Below, in pieces: positions 1 to 12,800 of a stretch of 64,000 nucleotides of DNA. The DNA is from Icerya purchasi (lineage: Eukaryota > Arthropoda > Insecta > Hemiptera > Monophlebidae): assembly GCA_039619475.1 (NCBI GenBank), contig CM077115.1:238053692-238117691 (forward strand), given 5' to 3'. The first letter of the stretch is position 1; each line of letters opens with the position of its first letter. A program made the position numbers and the translations under genes. The notes under the pieces are model-generated. The model was given only the letters and a program-made list of their open reading frames with translations, did not search any database and was not told where the DNA came from.

Positions 1-1359
1 CATTATTTTCCACCTTTCCGGGAAATAATTATAATAAAACAATAAATTGATTAATTTCGCTATTACATCAGGATATTTAATATTGAACTTCTTTAAAAAA
101 CCGTTTGAAATTTCATCCACTCCTGTTGATATTTTGTTTTTAAGATTCTTAATAATCGTGCTGATTTCGTCTTTTTGAACATAATTTACGAACTCATTAT
201 TTATTATTTTCACTTTGAACGGTTTAGATTTTAAATATAATTTAGAACTTAGTAGTTTTACTTTATCGCTGTCAGAGTAGGCGTACTTATCTAATGTGGG
301 TATGTTAACATCTTTATATTTACTTATTAATATTTTATACTTTAATCCAAATACCGATTTATCACTTATTAGTTTTCTCCAGGCTTGCATTTTAGCTACT
401 TTAATTTCATACTTATATTTTTTAAATTTATTCTTGTATTTATTGTAATGTACCGTTTTTAAATTTACGTTCTTACAGTTTCGATATTTCCTATATAGTT
501 TATTAACGTTAAATTTTAGGTTTTGTAGGTTTGCATTCCACCAGTAGACAGTTGATTTTTCTTTATTTATGTATGAGTGCTGTAATACAGTATTTACATA
601 CCGCTGAAATTCCTCTAACCAATTTTCTATAGCATTTACCGAATTACACGAAACTTTTAAATCTAATTTATATGAAAATTTAGTTATATTTTTCTCTAAT
701 TTATGATAATTTATTGCTTTCACGTATTCTTTATTACTTTTATATATTGGTTGAAAATTAAATAATATATAACTATGATCGCTGTGGTTAATTTCATGAG
801 ATACCTTCCAATCACTAATTACTTGTGCAATATTGTTTGTAATGAGTGTTAAATCGATCGTACTATGCTGATTTTTCCGTTTAAATGTGTATTTATTTTT
901 AATATTTAACACCTTTAAATCATGAATTTGTATTAAATTGTATAATTGTTTCCCTCTAGGGTTATTTACTTTATCCCAAGATAAGTGTCTTGAGTTGAGG
1001 TCACCGAGTAATATAAATTTAATGAAGTTATTGTTTCTAATATATACATCTAAGAATTGAAAGTATTGATATGACAAATTATTCGGTGGTATATATGTTA
1101 ATATGAAATTTACTTTATCTATTTGGATTACTAACACATTGTATTCATTATGTGCATATATACAGTTTATTAGGATACCAACACGGTAAATTATTTGTAA
1201 TTTATTATGTATAATAGTTTTATAATTGATGGGCACGTACTTGCTACTGAATCTATCGCAAATGAACGCAACCTCAATATTTTCCGTAATTATTTTGCTT
1301 AATAAGATATCTCTTGCTAACTTACAGTGGTTTTCATTGTACTGTATTATTTGAACCAT
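1..1359 (-). CDS. LINE ORF2 (endonuclease + start of RT), runs off left edge
   Basis: I read this frame codon by codon: it is open for 453 codons from an ATG at 1359 to base 1, with no stop. It encodes an apurinic-type endonuclease. A GDLNSRHLSWDKVNNPRG block is centred near residue 140, a STIDLTLI block near 175 and an SDH-like HSDH block near 200, as in R1/LOA/I-type non-LTR retrotransposons. A basic linker follows, then the first RT motifs: STGVDEISNGF, and a FPERW-type block at the window edge. The start is chosen because the ATG lies just 3' of the ORF1 stop at 1384. The intact frame suggests a fairly young copy. The RT core lies outside the window, so the clade is inferred from the endonuclease only. 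Confidence 0.85.
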   Translation of the reverse strand, partial: MVQIIQYNENHCKLARDILLSKIITENIEVAFICDRFSSKYVPINYKTIIHNKLQIIYRVGILINCIYAHNEYNVLVIQIDKVNFILTYIPPNNLSYQYFQFLDVYIRNNNFIKFILLGDLNSRHLSWDKVNNPRGKQLYNLIQIHDLKVLNIKNKYTFKRKNQHSTIDLTLITNNIAQVISDWKVSHEINHSDHSYILFNFQPIYKSNKEYVKAINYHKLEKNITKFSYKLDLKVSCNSVNAIENWLEEFQRYVNTVLQHSYINKEKSTVYWWNANLQNLKFNVNKLYRKYRNCKNVNLKTVHYNKYKNKFKKYKYEIKVAKMQAWRKLISDKSVFGLKYKILISKYKDVNIPTLDKYAYSDSDKVKLLSSKLYLKSKPFKVKIINNEFVNYVQKDEISTIIKNLKNKISTGVDEISNGFLKKFNIKYPDVIAKLINLLFYYNYFPERWKIM

Positions 1360-1383
1360 TCTAATTTCTACTTTTTTTAGATT

Positions 1384-1818
1384 TTATATGTTTTCTTTAT
1401 TATTTTCTTTTTTAATTTTATTTATTATTTTAGTAATTTTTATTTTAATTGATCTATCATTTATGCTTTCATGAATGTACTGCATTTGTGCGATAAGCGC
1501 GTCATTATTTATCTGTTCCAACTGAAATAGGTTTTTAATGGTTTCATTTACATGTTCATTTTTATTTATATTTGTGATTAATTGTAGTATTTGTTTATAA
1601 TTAAAAATTACTTTTTTGTGTTTGAATTGACTTTCGATTGTTTCTTTTATTGTTATTAATGCCTTTTCGAGTATGTTATCTTGTTCTGTTTTAGTTTTTT
1701 TTGTACCTACTTTTTTTTTGCCTAAATTTAAAGTGCTTTTTTCCAAACTTTTATGATCGCAAATTGCATCTTTGCTTCTATTTTTATTTTTCTGCTCATC
1801 TTGTTCACTATTCGTTTT
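1384..1818 (-). CDS. LINE ORF1 fragment, 5'-truncated
   Basis: This open frame ends 25 bases before the ORF2 start of the same element. It encodes a Lys/Asn-rich, probably helical protein of about 144 residues. The upstream limit is a TAG at 1819-1821 and there is no convincing ATG, so it looks like the C-terminal part of an ORF1 (nucleic-acid-binding, gag-like) cut by 5' truncation of the retrotransposon. No CCHC knuckles are visible. It is assigned to the LINE by position and strand rather than by sequence motif. Confidence 0.5.
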   Translation of the reverse strand, partial: KTNSEQDEQKNKNRSKDAICDHKSLEKSTLNLGKKKVGTKKTKTEQDNILEKALITIKETIESQFKHKKVIFNYKQILQLITNINKNEHVNETIKNLFQLEQINNDALIAQMQYIHESINDRSIKIKITKIINKIKKENNKENI

Positions 1819-3647
1819 CTATTACCTACAAAAATATCATAGTAAGAATTTGTCTATAAGATGTTTATTCCTGTCTTTTCATTTGAATTTGCTGATACTG
1901 TTACACAGTTTTACGCTAAATCACTGTACTAAATATATAAGGGTTAAACAACTGTACCTTTTTAGTCATACGTTTAATAATGATTTTCGCTGAATTATTA
2001 AACTCTACTCTTCAATGAATAATTTGTAGAGGATTTGAAAATAATTATTGACATCTAAAAGCAGAATAAATTAGTGAAAATGATGACAGAAAACTGAGAG
2101 AACCGTATAACTCTATTTTAAGGAACATTTAGGATAATCCACTGTCTGAGGAGAACAAAATCTTTGATTACTGTCTCATAACAGTTACTTACAGAAGACT
2201 TAAACTTAATTTTTGAAATATCCTTAATTTTATGCTTTATTTTCTGCTACTTTTTATACATTATCTCGTAGGGTATGCTTTATTTATCGTCATCCATGAA
2301 CTGTCACATAATTACAAAGCGATTAATATTTTTTTCACCAAACTGTGAATAATATACAAAAATTTCAGGAAAAAAATAGAAAGTGCGATGATAGTATTAT
2401 GCTTTACAAACAATTCATGTCCAACGGTCTCGAAAAGTTAGCAGTATATCACAGCGCATTTCACCATATAACGCGTGTCATATCTGCGAACTCACGTTAT
2501 TGTTTCTGCTTCGACTAAAAACATAATATAAATATGAATTCGCCAGTGGTTTTTCAAAGTTTAAACGATCGCTGCTTTACCCTAATATATGTATTTTACA
2601 GCGAATTATTGAAATATCTCGTTCTCCTGCAATCGAGGTACAACGTTAAAGAAAATAGTTTCCTAGGGAGAAATTGCAAAACTCCTGTTTGATGGAGACT
2701 TGTACAAATGTTCAAATTAATATATACATTTTATGTAAAGAGGTTATAATAGAATATTTTATCTGTTTTTAGGTTATTATTAGGTTTTTATTTGCATTTT
2801 TACTTTTCAACTTTTCTCTTGCTTAGTAATCATAATGCTTGTAATTATTGTTATTCATTATTATTTCATCATTATTATGATTATTATTAATGTTATTGCC
2901 TGAGAGTTGTTAAATTTATTGTTAGTAGGTTATTACATTTGGTGATAGCGTGAGCTTATTAATTTTTAGTATGTGTGTCATGCAAGAATTGTAAACATGG
3001 GCTGACAACAAAATGTATATAAATAAACAGGTAGGGTAAAAAATAAATATATATATGTGTGTGTGAGTGTATGTATATGTAATATATATATATATATAAA
3101 AAGTGCACTGAAAGTAAACAAATGTGTTTAAACAGTTGTAAATATAGTTGTACTAAATATCTTAGTATTATATTGTGCGAGAATGAATACCACTTACATT
3201 ATATTTTAATGTTTTTGTTTTACTGATGTTTTATTTTATATTTTTAATTTTTCCTTCCACAACTGTTGTTTAATTTTATTAGGTTACATTTTTATTTTTT
3301 ATTATACACTACCGTTTAAAATTTGTTCGTTTTCATCGTTTCCAAACACTTTCACTGTAATTTCTATATTTTCTCCACTATTCGCGCTACACAACGCATT
3401 TATGGCCTTGTAATAGCAGTAATAATAATAATAAATAATTTGATATTGAAATTTAATTTTTGAAAAGAAATGGAACTGTGACGGTATTAAAAATAATAAT
3501 AAAAATAAATATAGAAATGAAAATAATACAAATATACGATGGTATTTAAAAGAAACGATCTCACCGATAATTTAGGAACAGCTGAACGAAACGCAATAAA
3601 TATTATCACTTACATTCTAGTTTTATCAACTAACGTAATTTACTTAC
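1819..3647. other. AT-rich non-coding stretch
   Basis: I see no gene. It is very AT-rich, with a short TG/TA microsatellite near 3045-3100. If the laccase gene continues to the left, this is part of its next intron; I could not find the exon carrying the third copper motif here. Confidence 0.5.
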
Positions 3648-3843
3648 AGTAGAACATGTCGTAGGTTCCCTCTTTATAAAGTTCTTGGTAAGTGTACATA
3701 TGAAAGCCAGAACGTAAAAATATCCGATAATCTGGCTCCTCTTTTAAAAGTTCATTAGGAGCTGGACTTTGCGTTAGAAACTGATCCACACATATCGCAG
3801 ATTGATTAGATGGATCGCATCCACCGGTAACATCATTCGCAAT
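3648..3843 (-). CDS. laccase exon (last one visible)
   Basis: Starts in phase 0 after an acceptor read as ..ATATTAG and ends in phase 1 before a GTAAGT donor. It encodes 65 residues beginning IANDVTGGCDPS, with an ICVDQFLTQSP block and a PDYRIFLRSGFHMY block. This matches the linker region of insect laccases between the YWI block and the third cupredoxin domain. Phase 0 matches the donor of the exon at 6417. The next exon should begin with two bases completing a T-initial codon. Confidence 0.85.
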
Positions 3844-6800
3844 CTAATATGATCAAATACGAATTAACCACTACAAATGTCAGTACCTTTAATATGAAAC
3901 CACGCATACTTTTATTTTGTAACATATTAGAAAATCTATTAGTATGCTGAACAAGACCGTGTCCACGGGGTGCCCCCCCCACACGAGAACTGAAATAGTT
4001 TATGTACTTCATTAATATTTTATGCAAAAATTTTTATTACAAGTATAATCAATAACATATGTAATTTTTATTAATGTTTATACAGTAATTCATTTATTTA
4101 AATTATCAATATATAAATCAAAATGGTGGAAATTATTAATAGCATGAATATTAGTGAAAAATGTATTGTTATTTATAAAATAAATATGTGAAGAAAAGCA
4201 GAGAGAGGAAAAAACAATGAATAATAAGTCTTCTTCATTGACCATAGGAAGTGTGCTGGGGCCATTACTGTATTTGCTGTATACATGTGATACGCCCATC
4301 GATGACGGTGCAACTATAACCACGTTTGCGTATTATACAGCTATCCTGGCTGTAAGTGATAGCCAATCGAACGCAAATGATAGTTTACAGCGCGTCTTAA
4401 ATCGTGTCGCTGCATGGGCGCAACGCTTGCGTATTAAGAGCAAAATCGCAGCACGTGCTGTTTACGCTGAAACGTGCAGATCCCTCAAGTAGAATTTATT
4501 TAAACAGTCAGTCGATTCCACAGTATGATTCTGCCAAATATCTCGGCATGTACCTGGACTCACGGCCGTCATGGAATATACAACTTGAAAATGAAGAAGA
4601 AGCAGATTAAAAAATGCATATATCCCAATTATATTGGCTCATCGGCAGGAATTCGACTCTTGACGTCGACTGCAAACGCCTCCTCTACCAGCAAATTATT
4701 AAGCCCTTCTGGACATATGGAATAGCATTATGGGGATGTACAAAAAAGTTCAATTACAAAAAAATACAAGCTCAGCAAAGTATCATCCTTCGAGCAATCG
4801 TTAATGCGTATCGTTACTCTCTTAATGACGATATTCATCGAGATCTTGGTGTCAAACCAGTAAGCGAAGTAATTAAAGATTTCGCTATTGCTCATGAGAA
4901 GTGGCTTCGTCAGCACATCAATCCTGAGGCGGTTCGACTTCTAGTTACACGTGAGGACATACGGCGTCTAAAGTCAAACCACAAGACCTCCTATAGTTAC
5001 TAATTTATCAAGTTATATATTTTAGAGGTTTAGGTTACAGGACTAAATGACCTCGCACATGTTAATTTATTTTACAATAATTTATAATTATACATAATTA
5101 GCAATTATTTAACTTACAAGTTAAGATTGTGCTTTGAAGAAAAAAAGAAAAAAAAAAGTTGAAAGATTCAAGTAAAGTTTCAGGCAGTCTAATTCATAGA
5201 ACGGTACGTTATACTTACATTTTCTTAATCGGCGATTCCTGCTTCATACAATGGACCATTTTCTATTTCAAATTGTACATGTTCTGAAGTTTTTTCTACT
5301 AGACGAGCAGTCCTAGCTTCCTTTGAAGCATCAGAAGCTCGGATTTCAGAGCGTTCAATCCGAATTGCGTCCCGCCTGACAGTCTAAATGTTCTTTTTTT
5401 TTGTCTATCTGGACACACAGCACTTCCTTCGTTACTTTTTTTATCCATTTTACACGTCTTAATAAATAAAATATTATTCACTTAAAATTTTATATTTTTG
5501 GACTCTACACAGGGTGCACACGTCTACGTTGCTTGAAGATTAAAACGAAACTAACCTGAACTGAACACTAAACAAGAAAAAATTTCAACAAAATAAAATA
5601 CAATGACCTTCAGTTGATCGATTTTTAAATATACATAATGTATAAAAGGGTTTGATTTATCCTCAGGCAGTCGAAGAATGTCTACCGTCTATTGTTTGAT
5701 CCGCACCGACTGAGTCGATTTAGTTGCCGCGTCACGAAAATAGCTATAATTCCGTAAATAATTTTAATTTTGAAAAATCTTTTTAAGGACATATTTTTAA
5801 ATGTCTCAACTATCAGAATATGCGAAAAAAAATGTCGATTTTTTCATATTTCTAGACTAGAATACCCCCTCAAAAAAGGTTTAACCAAGAATGCTTGGTT
5901 GCATCTGCCATAATAGCGGCTCGATTAAAAGCCTTAAACATTTTTGTTGTCACGATGTCTAAGTCTTATGTATAGTATATTTCATAATCAGACTTCGGTA
6001 AGTAATTCTTAATTGCATTTGTCAACACAGTGATTAGGTTCTAAATATAAATATTTGTTGTTACATTCTCATTGCAAAATTATTATCCTGGATGTCTCAT
6101 TGAAGAAATTCGACCTGCTCTATACTTTCCGGTTTTGCAGTTGTAATAGTGAAGTCACTGGCGCTGTTTACGACTTCCTGATTGCAGTACAATTGAATGG
6201 AAAAAAAAAATATAACACTCGAAGTTTTTGTTTTTTAGTTTTACAAGGGTTACACTCGATTTATAATGCATAGACAAATTAACATAATCTGCAACAATTG
6301 CAAATGATTATTTTTACAGATGATTTTTGAAAAAAATTGCAAATAAAAAGATTGTGTCATGTTTTTTTTTTTTTTCTTCTCTCGAATATCGTTATTATAA
6401 AGGTTAATTCACTAACCGGCTTTTGAAGTGGAACATCTCCATTCGATGCCGGAGTAACAGGTAAATTTGTTTCGGAACCGTCTGGATTTAAATATTGTAA
6501 GATTGCCAACTGTGAAATATTAGCAGCTTCTTGCATGCCCTTAACCTGGATCCAATAAGAACCCAGTTCTGCTTTAGCGTTTATTACTACATCATACCGC
6601 TCCCCTAACCAATTATTGTAAGTTGAATTTAATTTTATTTATTAAAACCATTAAACACGTACAACGGAACAAAAATAGTAATGAAGCAGTATATAATGAA
6701 AAAGTTAGTATTCGTTATTATTTCGGTTACATGTTTTTTGTTCTATTGCTGATAATTTAGCAAACATTAGGACCGCAATATCGTGCTCCAAATAAGTGTT

Positions 6801-9800
6801 CTACATTTTACAGATGTAATGGCGATTAAATTTTAAAGTGTTGCAAGAAAAACTAAATCCTTTCTATGACGCTAAACTAAAATCGTTATACTATTTGTTG
6901 AAATTTTCAGTGGAACACGATTGATCACTAGACAGTAAAAAACAACATATCTTTCTAGTATCATTTTTAACACTTCTTGTGTCAAAATACTCAGCAGAAA
7001 AGTGAAGTTAAAGTTAAGTTAAAATTTTAAAGCAATAGGTTTTTATTTAGGTCCTTTTTTTTTTAGCGAATTTTGTGTAAAACAATTTAAAATTAGCATT
7101 TAGTTTTGCGCAATCAAATTGACATCTAACGCCGGTACAAAAAAAAAAAAAAAAAAGCGCTACGGTCGTATCCAATCTCAAATTTATAAAAATAGTATAA
7201 AGATTATTTCAAATAATTTACATTAAGCTTCCAAGACAGTGTTTTATCGAAAGGCGCACCAAGGTAGCCCTGCGGAACATGGGTTCTTGTAATTAGAACT
7301 ACCTTCTTTAGTAAGTAGTCACTCGACCCTCACACTGACGAAGAAACGAAACAACAATCAAGTTAGTTCTGTACGCTCACGCCGTGTAGGATGATCATTT
7401 TTTATTCGACGGGCTTAGTGCTGATTAGAAAAGCTAAATTAGAACTTACAACATACGGCCGATAGAAAATGGGGAGGAAGCTCCACTTGCCGAAGGTGTT
7501 TCTCACAGTAAATACCGTTAAGCATTCTATTACATTTACAATTGACAGACTATCAGCAACTCGCTTGTAACAATATGTTCTAGTCAAATAAATGCCTATC
7601 AATCTAGGACAAGCAGGAGAGTATCCGGCGCCTTGAAACTTGGTCCTTTTGGCTAAGAGAGTAAATCCTAACAGATAATTCTGCAGGAGGCAACGAGAAA
7701 CCACTGCAGTATCTTCCCCAGGATTTTATCATGACGGAAAAAACACGAAAAATGGACTCAACTTCCGGGCAAACTTTCAGTGGTTAGTGGATGTGAAGAA
7801 TACCCTGGCTCCGTGGTAGTATCAAACGAATAGGAGCTTGGAGCACTAGAAGTTCGTGTGTGCTAGGATAAATTTAAACCTAATTCAAGAAATGAAAAAT
7901 ATTTCTGTCGATTCTTCACATTCGGCTTTTTAGTAAAATGGAAATGTTTAGTGGAAACGCCCAGTTTGGATTTAAAGGTGACCTCGGAACTAGAAAGGCA
8001 ATTATTTGTCTAAATACCTTGATGCAGAACTGTTACGATCAACAATAGGATATGTGTATATGTTTCATTGATTATTAGAAAACGTTCGACAGCGTTAAAC
8101 ACAAAGGGTTAATAAAATGTCTAGAGAATGTTAGAACCGACGGCCAAGACCAAAGAATCATTAGCAATACACTCCCTGATACTCTTTAACCTATACGTGG
8201 AAAACATCTTCTCAAAAGCACTTCGAGATATAGGGACCGGCATCAAATTAAATGAACGGATAACGAACAATATTCGATACGCCAACGATACTGCATTAAT
8301 TGCTCGAAATCTTAATTACTTGCAGACAATTCTAGATTTGGTTAACGTTCATTGTAGAGAAGCTGGTCTAAAAAAAAATGTAGAAAAAACCAATTTGCTT
8401 ATTGTTACAGAGAAGATTCAGAATCTGCGGTTCGATCATAGTTTGCTTCCGGTTTCTCTTTACGTTTTTCTATTGTTCAATCTCCTTTGTGTCCTTATGA
8501 CCCTCCGAAGCTCAATTATACCTGTGATGCGAATCACGTCTTGTTCGAATGCCCCTTTATTTCCTTCGAACGTGCTACTCTGTATTCTAATCTTCTGCGC
8601 CTTGGCCTTCCTACTCCTTATAGTGTCCACTCCATTTTTTCATTCCCCTTTCTTAATATAGTTCCTTTGTTGGTCTTGTTTATCTCCTCAATTTCTAATC
8701 TTTTCCTTATATAGTGTACAATTCTTTGCGTTGGGTAAATTTCACTGTTGACCCCCCCCCCCCCAATCTATTGCATTGCACGTTGATGACAAAGCTATAG
8801 AGAGAGTAGCTCAGTTAAGGAATCTCGGTGCTTTGGTAAACGAAAATCAAAATCCAGTTTTGGAAATGAAGTCTAGGATTGAACAGGTGAAACAGGCTTT
8901 CACGAAGTATGAACGCCTACTATGCCATCAGCATCTATCTTTCTAGATCTGATGTAGGATGGTCAAGTGTTACGTATGGTCTGTTATTTTTTATAGTGTG
9001 GAGACATGGGTATTGGAAGCACAATCAATAAAACGCTTAGGGACATTTAAAATGTGGATATTCGTAGAATGTTGAAGATATCATGGCTTTCCCAAAATGG
9101 CTGGTGTTGTGAGATGGCTGTTTTATAACATTCAATTTCAATTTCAATTTATTTTATTTATTTATTATTATTACTTCTGAAAAAAAAATCCACAAATACA
9201 CTGTAAAGCGCGAGTAGTGGACAACGTTAAATTTAACACTGCAGGCGGGGTGCCCCGATTTGTAACACGAACAAGGGCGCTGGTTCTCACAGACTTTTTA
9301 TAAAAAAATGCAAAATTTACGGTGTTTTAATGAATGTAACTGCTTTATACGAAATAAACATCCTTTATTTGTATTAAAATCGATATAAAAAAATAGTTGA
9401 ACGAAACGACATAGAATATTAACAGTTAAGAAATACTACAAAAAAAAAAAACTCTAATCTAAAGTTATATAAAAAAATAAAAGACAAAAACAAACCTTAT
9501 TTTTTTCTTCAGTAATAGGATAAACTGGTAATGTCAATTAGATTTTATTGATTTTTGGCTCTGTTGGAACATGAAAGACAAAAAACTTCGAGGTGATTGG
9601 AGAGACAAACAAATTTTTTACATTTCTTTTTGGCAAAAGAAGCATCTTCTTCTCGTTCTGGGTGGAATTTCCTAATTCGCTGGCATAGGTAGTGTTCCAG
9701 CAACGTCCTATATTCTTTCTCTCACAGATGCTGGCACATTTGTTTCGAAAGACCGCCGCTGCATATGGTTTTTAGTTAGGGACAGACCGAGATCTCTGAG

Positions 9801-12800
9801 AAACAATCGCCTTTTAATTTCGTATATTTTGTTATTACACGCATAGATAATTTGAGAGTTATCCCCTGCCAAATTCATCATGGAATAAAAAATTACCATG
9901 GCCATCTCCTAGTATTGCTAGCCACATCACAAGTTGCACTTAATTTACCCAGATTATCTGCGCCACCTTTTGTACTATTATAAAAAGTTATGATCTCGGG
10001 CTTGCATTTTTCTTCTGTAGATACGTCGATGTTATCGTCCTGTTGCAAGCTGGATACAAGAATAATATCTCTATACTTTTTTGGTATATAAGAGACAAGT
10101 GTATAATTCTCTTGAAATCCAAAAACTGAAGAAAATGGAGGTCGAGCTCTTGTGTTTGTGAATTCGAGTGGCAGCTCTCTTTTATTTTTCTTTACAGTGC
10201 CCACATATGCGATTTTATGATCATTGAGTAATTTTTCTACTAAATTCATGCTGGTAAATCAATTATCACATGTTAAATTACGATTTGTTTGTGATATTGG
10301 CTGTATCAACTGTAAAACTATACTACACTCGAAAAACATAAACCAGCGCGTCGGATCTCACAGACTTTTCGTGTTAAAACTTCTAAACCTTAACACTTCC
10401 ACACTCGTCGCTTGTGGAACTTATACTGCGGCCCGATCTGGGAAGGTACCTGGCGGCACCGTTTGCCACGACATTTTGCCGAGATATGCCGAATGTTATT
10501 CGGAACGCCGGGCCTCAGAGACCCGTCGCCCCGCTTGCAGGGTTAAATGAATCTATTGGTTGAAAATACAAATAAAACGGACGTATTCTTAGAAAAAATT
10601 ATAAAGTTTAAAAATTTACAATATATTTACAATTCATTTACATTTATTAACCCAGTATATGTGCATATACTTGCTATTTTTTTTTTTTTTTAAAGAAAAG
10701 AAAAGAAAACACTTACCTGTGTGATTACATATACTTTCTGGTTAATAGATGTTTACAATTCTTATATAACATACATAATATAAATAAAACTAGCTATATG
10801 ACTATACCCAACGGCTTCATGTTAAATATACTCGCCTTTACCAGATTTAAAATCCTATTCATAATAATACTAAAAAAATAATAACAGAAATAATAATAAC
10901 ACTAATAACAGTGATAATAATCAAGGCCGGATTATAGTCAAATGCCGCTGTGGGCTTAGTAATTTCTGCCGCCCTTAGAATAATTTATAAATTAAGTAAT
11001 AAAAAACACAATCGAGTAACTAAAGTAAGAAAGGACATAAAAGTTAAAAATTAATTTTCAATTAAAAAATTTCATACATTTTTAAAACATATCTAAATTT
11101 TATTATAATTTTATACGTACATTATTTTTACATGTATCAATTAAAGTTTACATTTTTTTATGACGCAATTTCAAAGATGCAAACTCATTTGTTATATCAT
11201 CAAAGTTTAAATTCTTTACTAACTGTTCTTCAATAAATAAAATAGATAAATCATTTAACTTTTGGTGAGACATTGTTGATCTAAAAAAAATTTGAATTCT
11301 TTTCATCGCAGGAAAGGAACGTTCTGCCGAGCAGTTTGTTTAAAATAGTGAAAGATAAATTCTAAATGCAATGTCTAAATTAGGAAATACATTTTGCAAG
11401 TGTTTCGTATTATATTTGCTATTTGAATAATAATATTTTCATCATTATGATTATTTCCAGTCTTAGGGTTATTTGAACACAGACACAATTTTTTTTACTA
11501 TTTTCGTTTAAATTTTTGTTCTTCAAATTAAATTTAACTAGTGAAGTTTATCACATATGTGTGAATAAAAATGAATACATTCTGAAGTTAATGAATCTTC
11601 GAAATCTGTAGGGTAATTATTTATGAGTTTTCTGCATATTTTATTAAATTTACTTCAGAATTGTTCAGATTAAAGTTGAATTCTTATTTAAAAATACCGT
11701 ACCAAATTTTATGTATGGATTAATTGATAAGTGATCAATTTTATTCAGCGCTAATCTTTCTTTATGTTTTTTCCCATCCTGCTATCACGTTATTGTTATT
11801 GTGTTTTTTATAGTGTTGTTACGAGTTGGTTTTTCCAGTTATATCGAGTTTTTACTTTTTTTTTGTTAAATGATTACAAATTAAATTAAGTGTACATTTA
11901 TTCATAATATATTATTTTCGCCGTTAGCGTGTTTATTCATCAGATTCAGTATTCAGAATAGTTTCAACAGGTTGTGACCACAGCACGCTTACAGTGCGCC
12001 ATTCTGCTTTGAGCACCTTTCATTGTTTGGTACGACGAGAAATAAGATAAATAATTCTTTGAAAAATCTTCTAAATTTTGTAGTATCAATAAGATACTGC
12101 TACTACCCTTGTGAACTTTCAGTTTTTCTTTCAGTCTTGCTTGATCTCCTATCATTCCAACCAGCCATTGTCTCGTGCACACTTCGAGAATTCTCTTTAA
12201 CTTCTAATATAACCGTTTTGCCTAATAATAATGCACGTTCCGGTTTACACTCTCCTACCCTGCTACGCCATAATATGAAATAATAGTTTGGGGAAATTTA
12301 AATATTTTTCAAAAAAAAAAAAAATTTCGATCTCTTGCAAATTTGCCACCCTTCGAATTTCGCCGCTGTGGGCTGTAGCTCATTTAAGTCCGTGATGTAA
12401 ATCCAAGACTGATAATAATAATAATTAACAGAAATAAATAACAGCAATTGTAGATAATATTAAGGGTAAGTACAGCAACTACCAAAAACAACATGTCACA
12501 TATGTACTTATTGATAATTTAACGGGCTTATGCATACCCTCCCTTTTCCTCATCCATTTACTTTTCTTTATTATATTTTATCTTCATCTTCCATCTCTTC
12601 CTTAATCTTTCTTCCTGACATTATCTCTTCCTCTATTTACCTTTCTTCCACTTCAAACTTATACATGCATATATATACACTCACACATACATATATCAAT
12701 ATACATAATATTAATTACAACGTAATTCTTAGGCTACCCCCCATTCGAAAAAATGTCCCAGAAAAATGTCCCAATTTTATGTAATGAAATATGTAACGAA

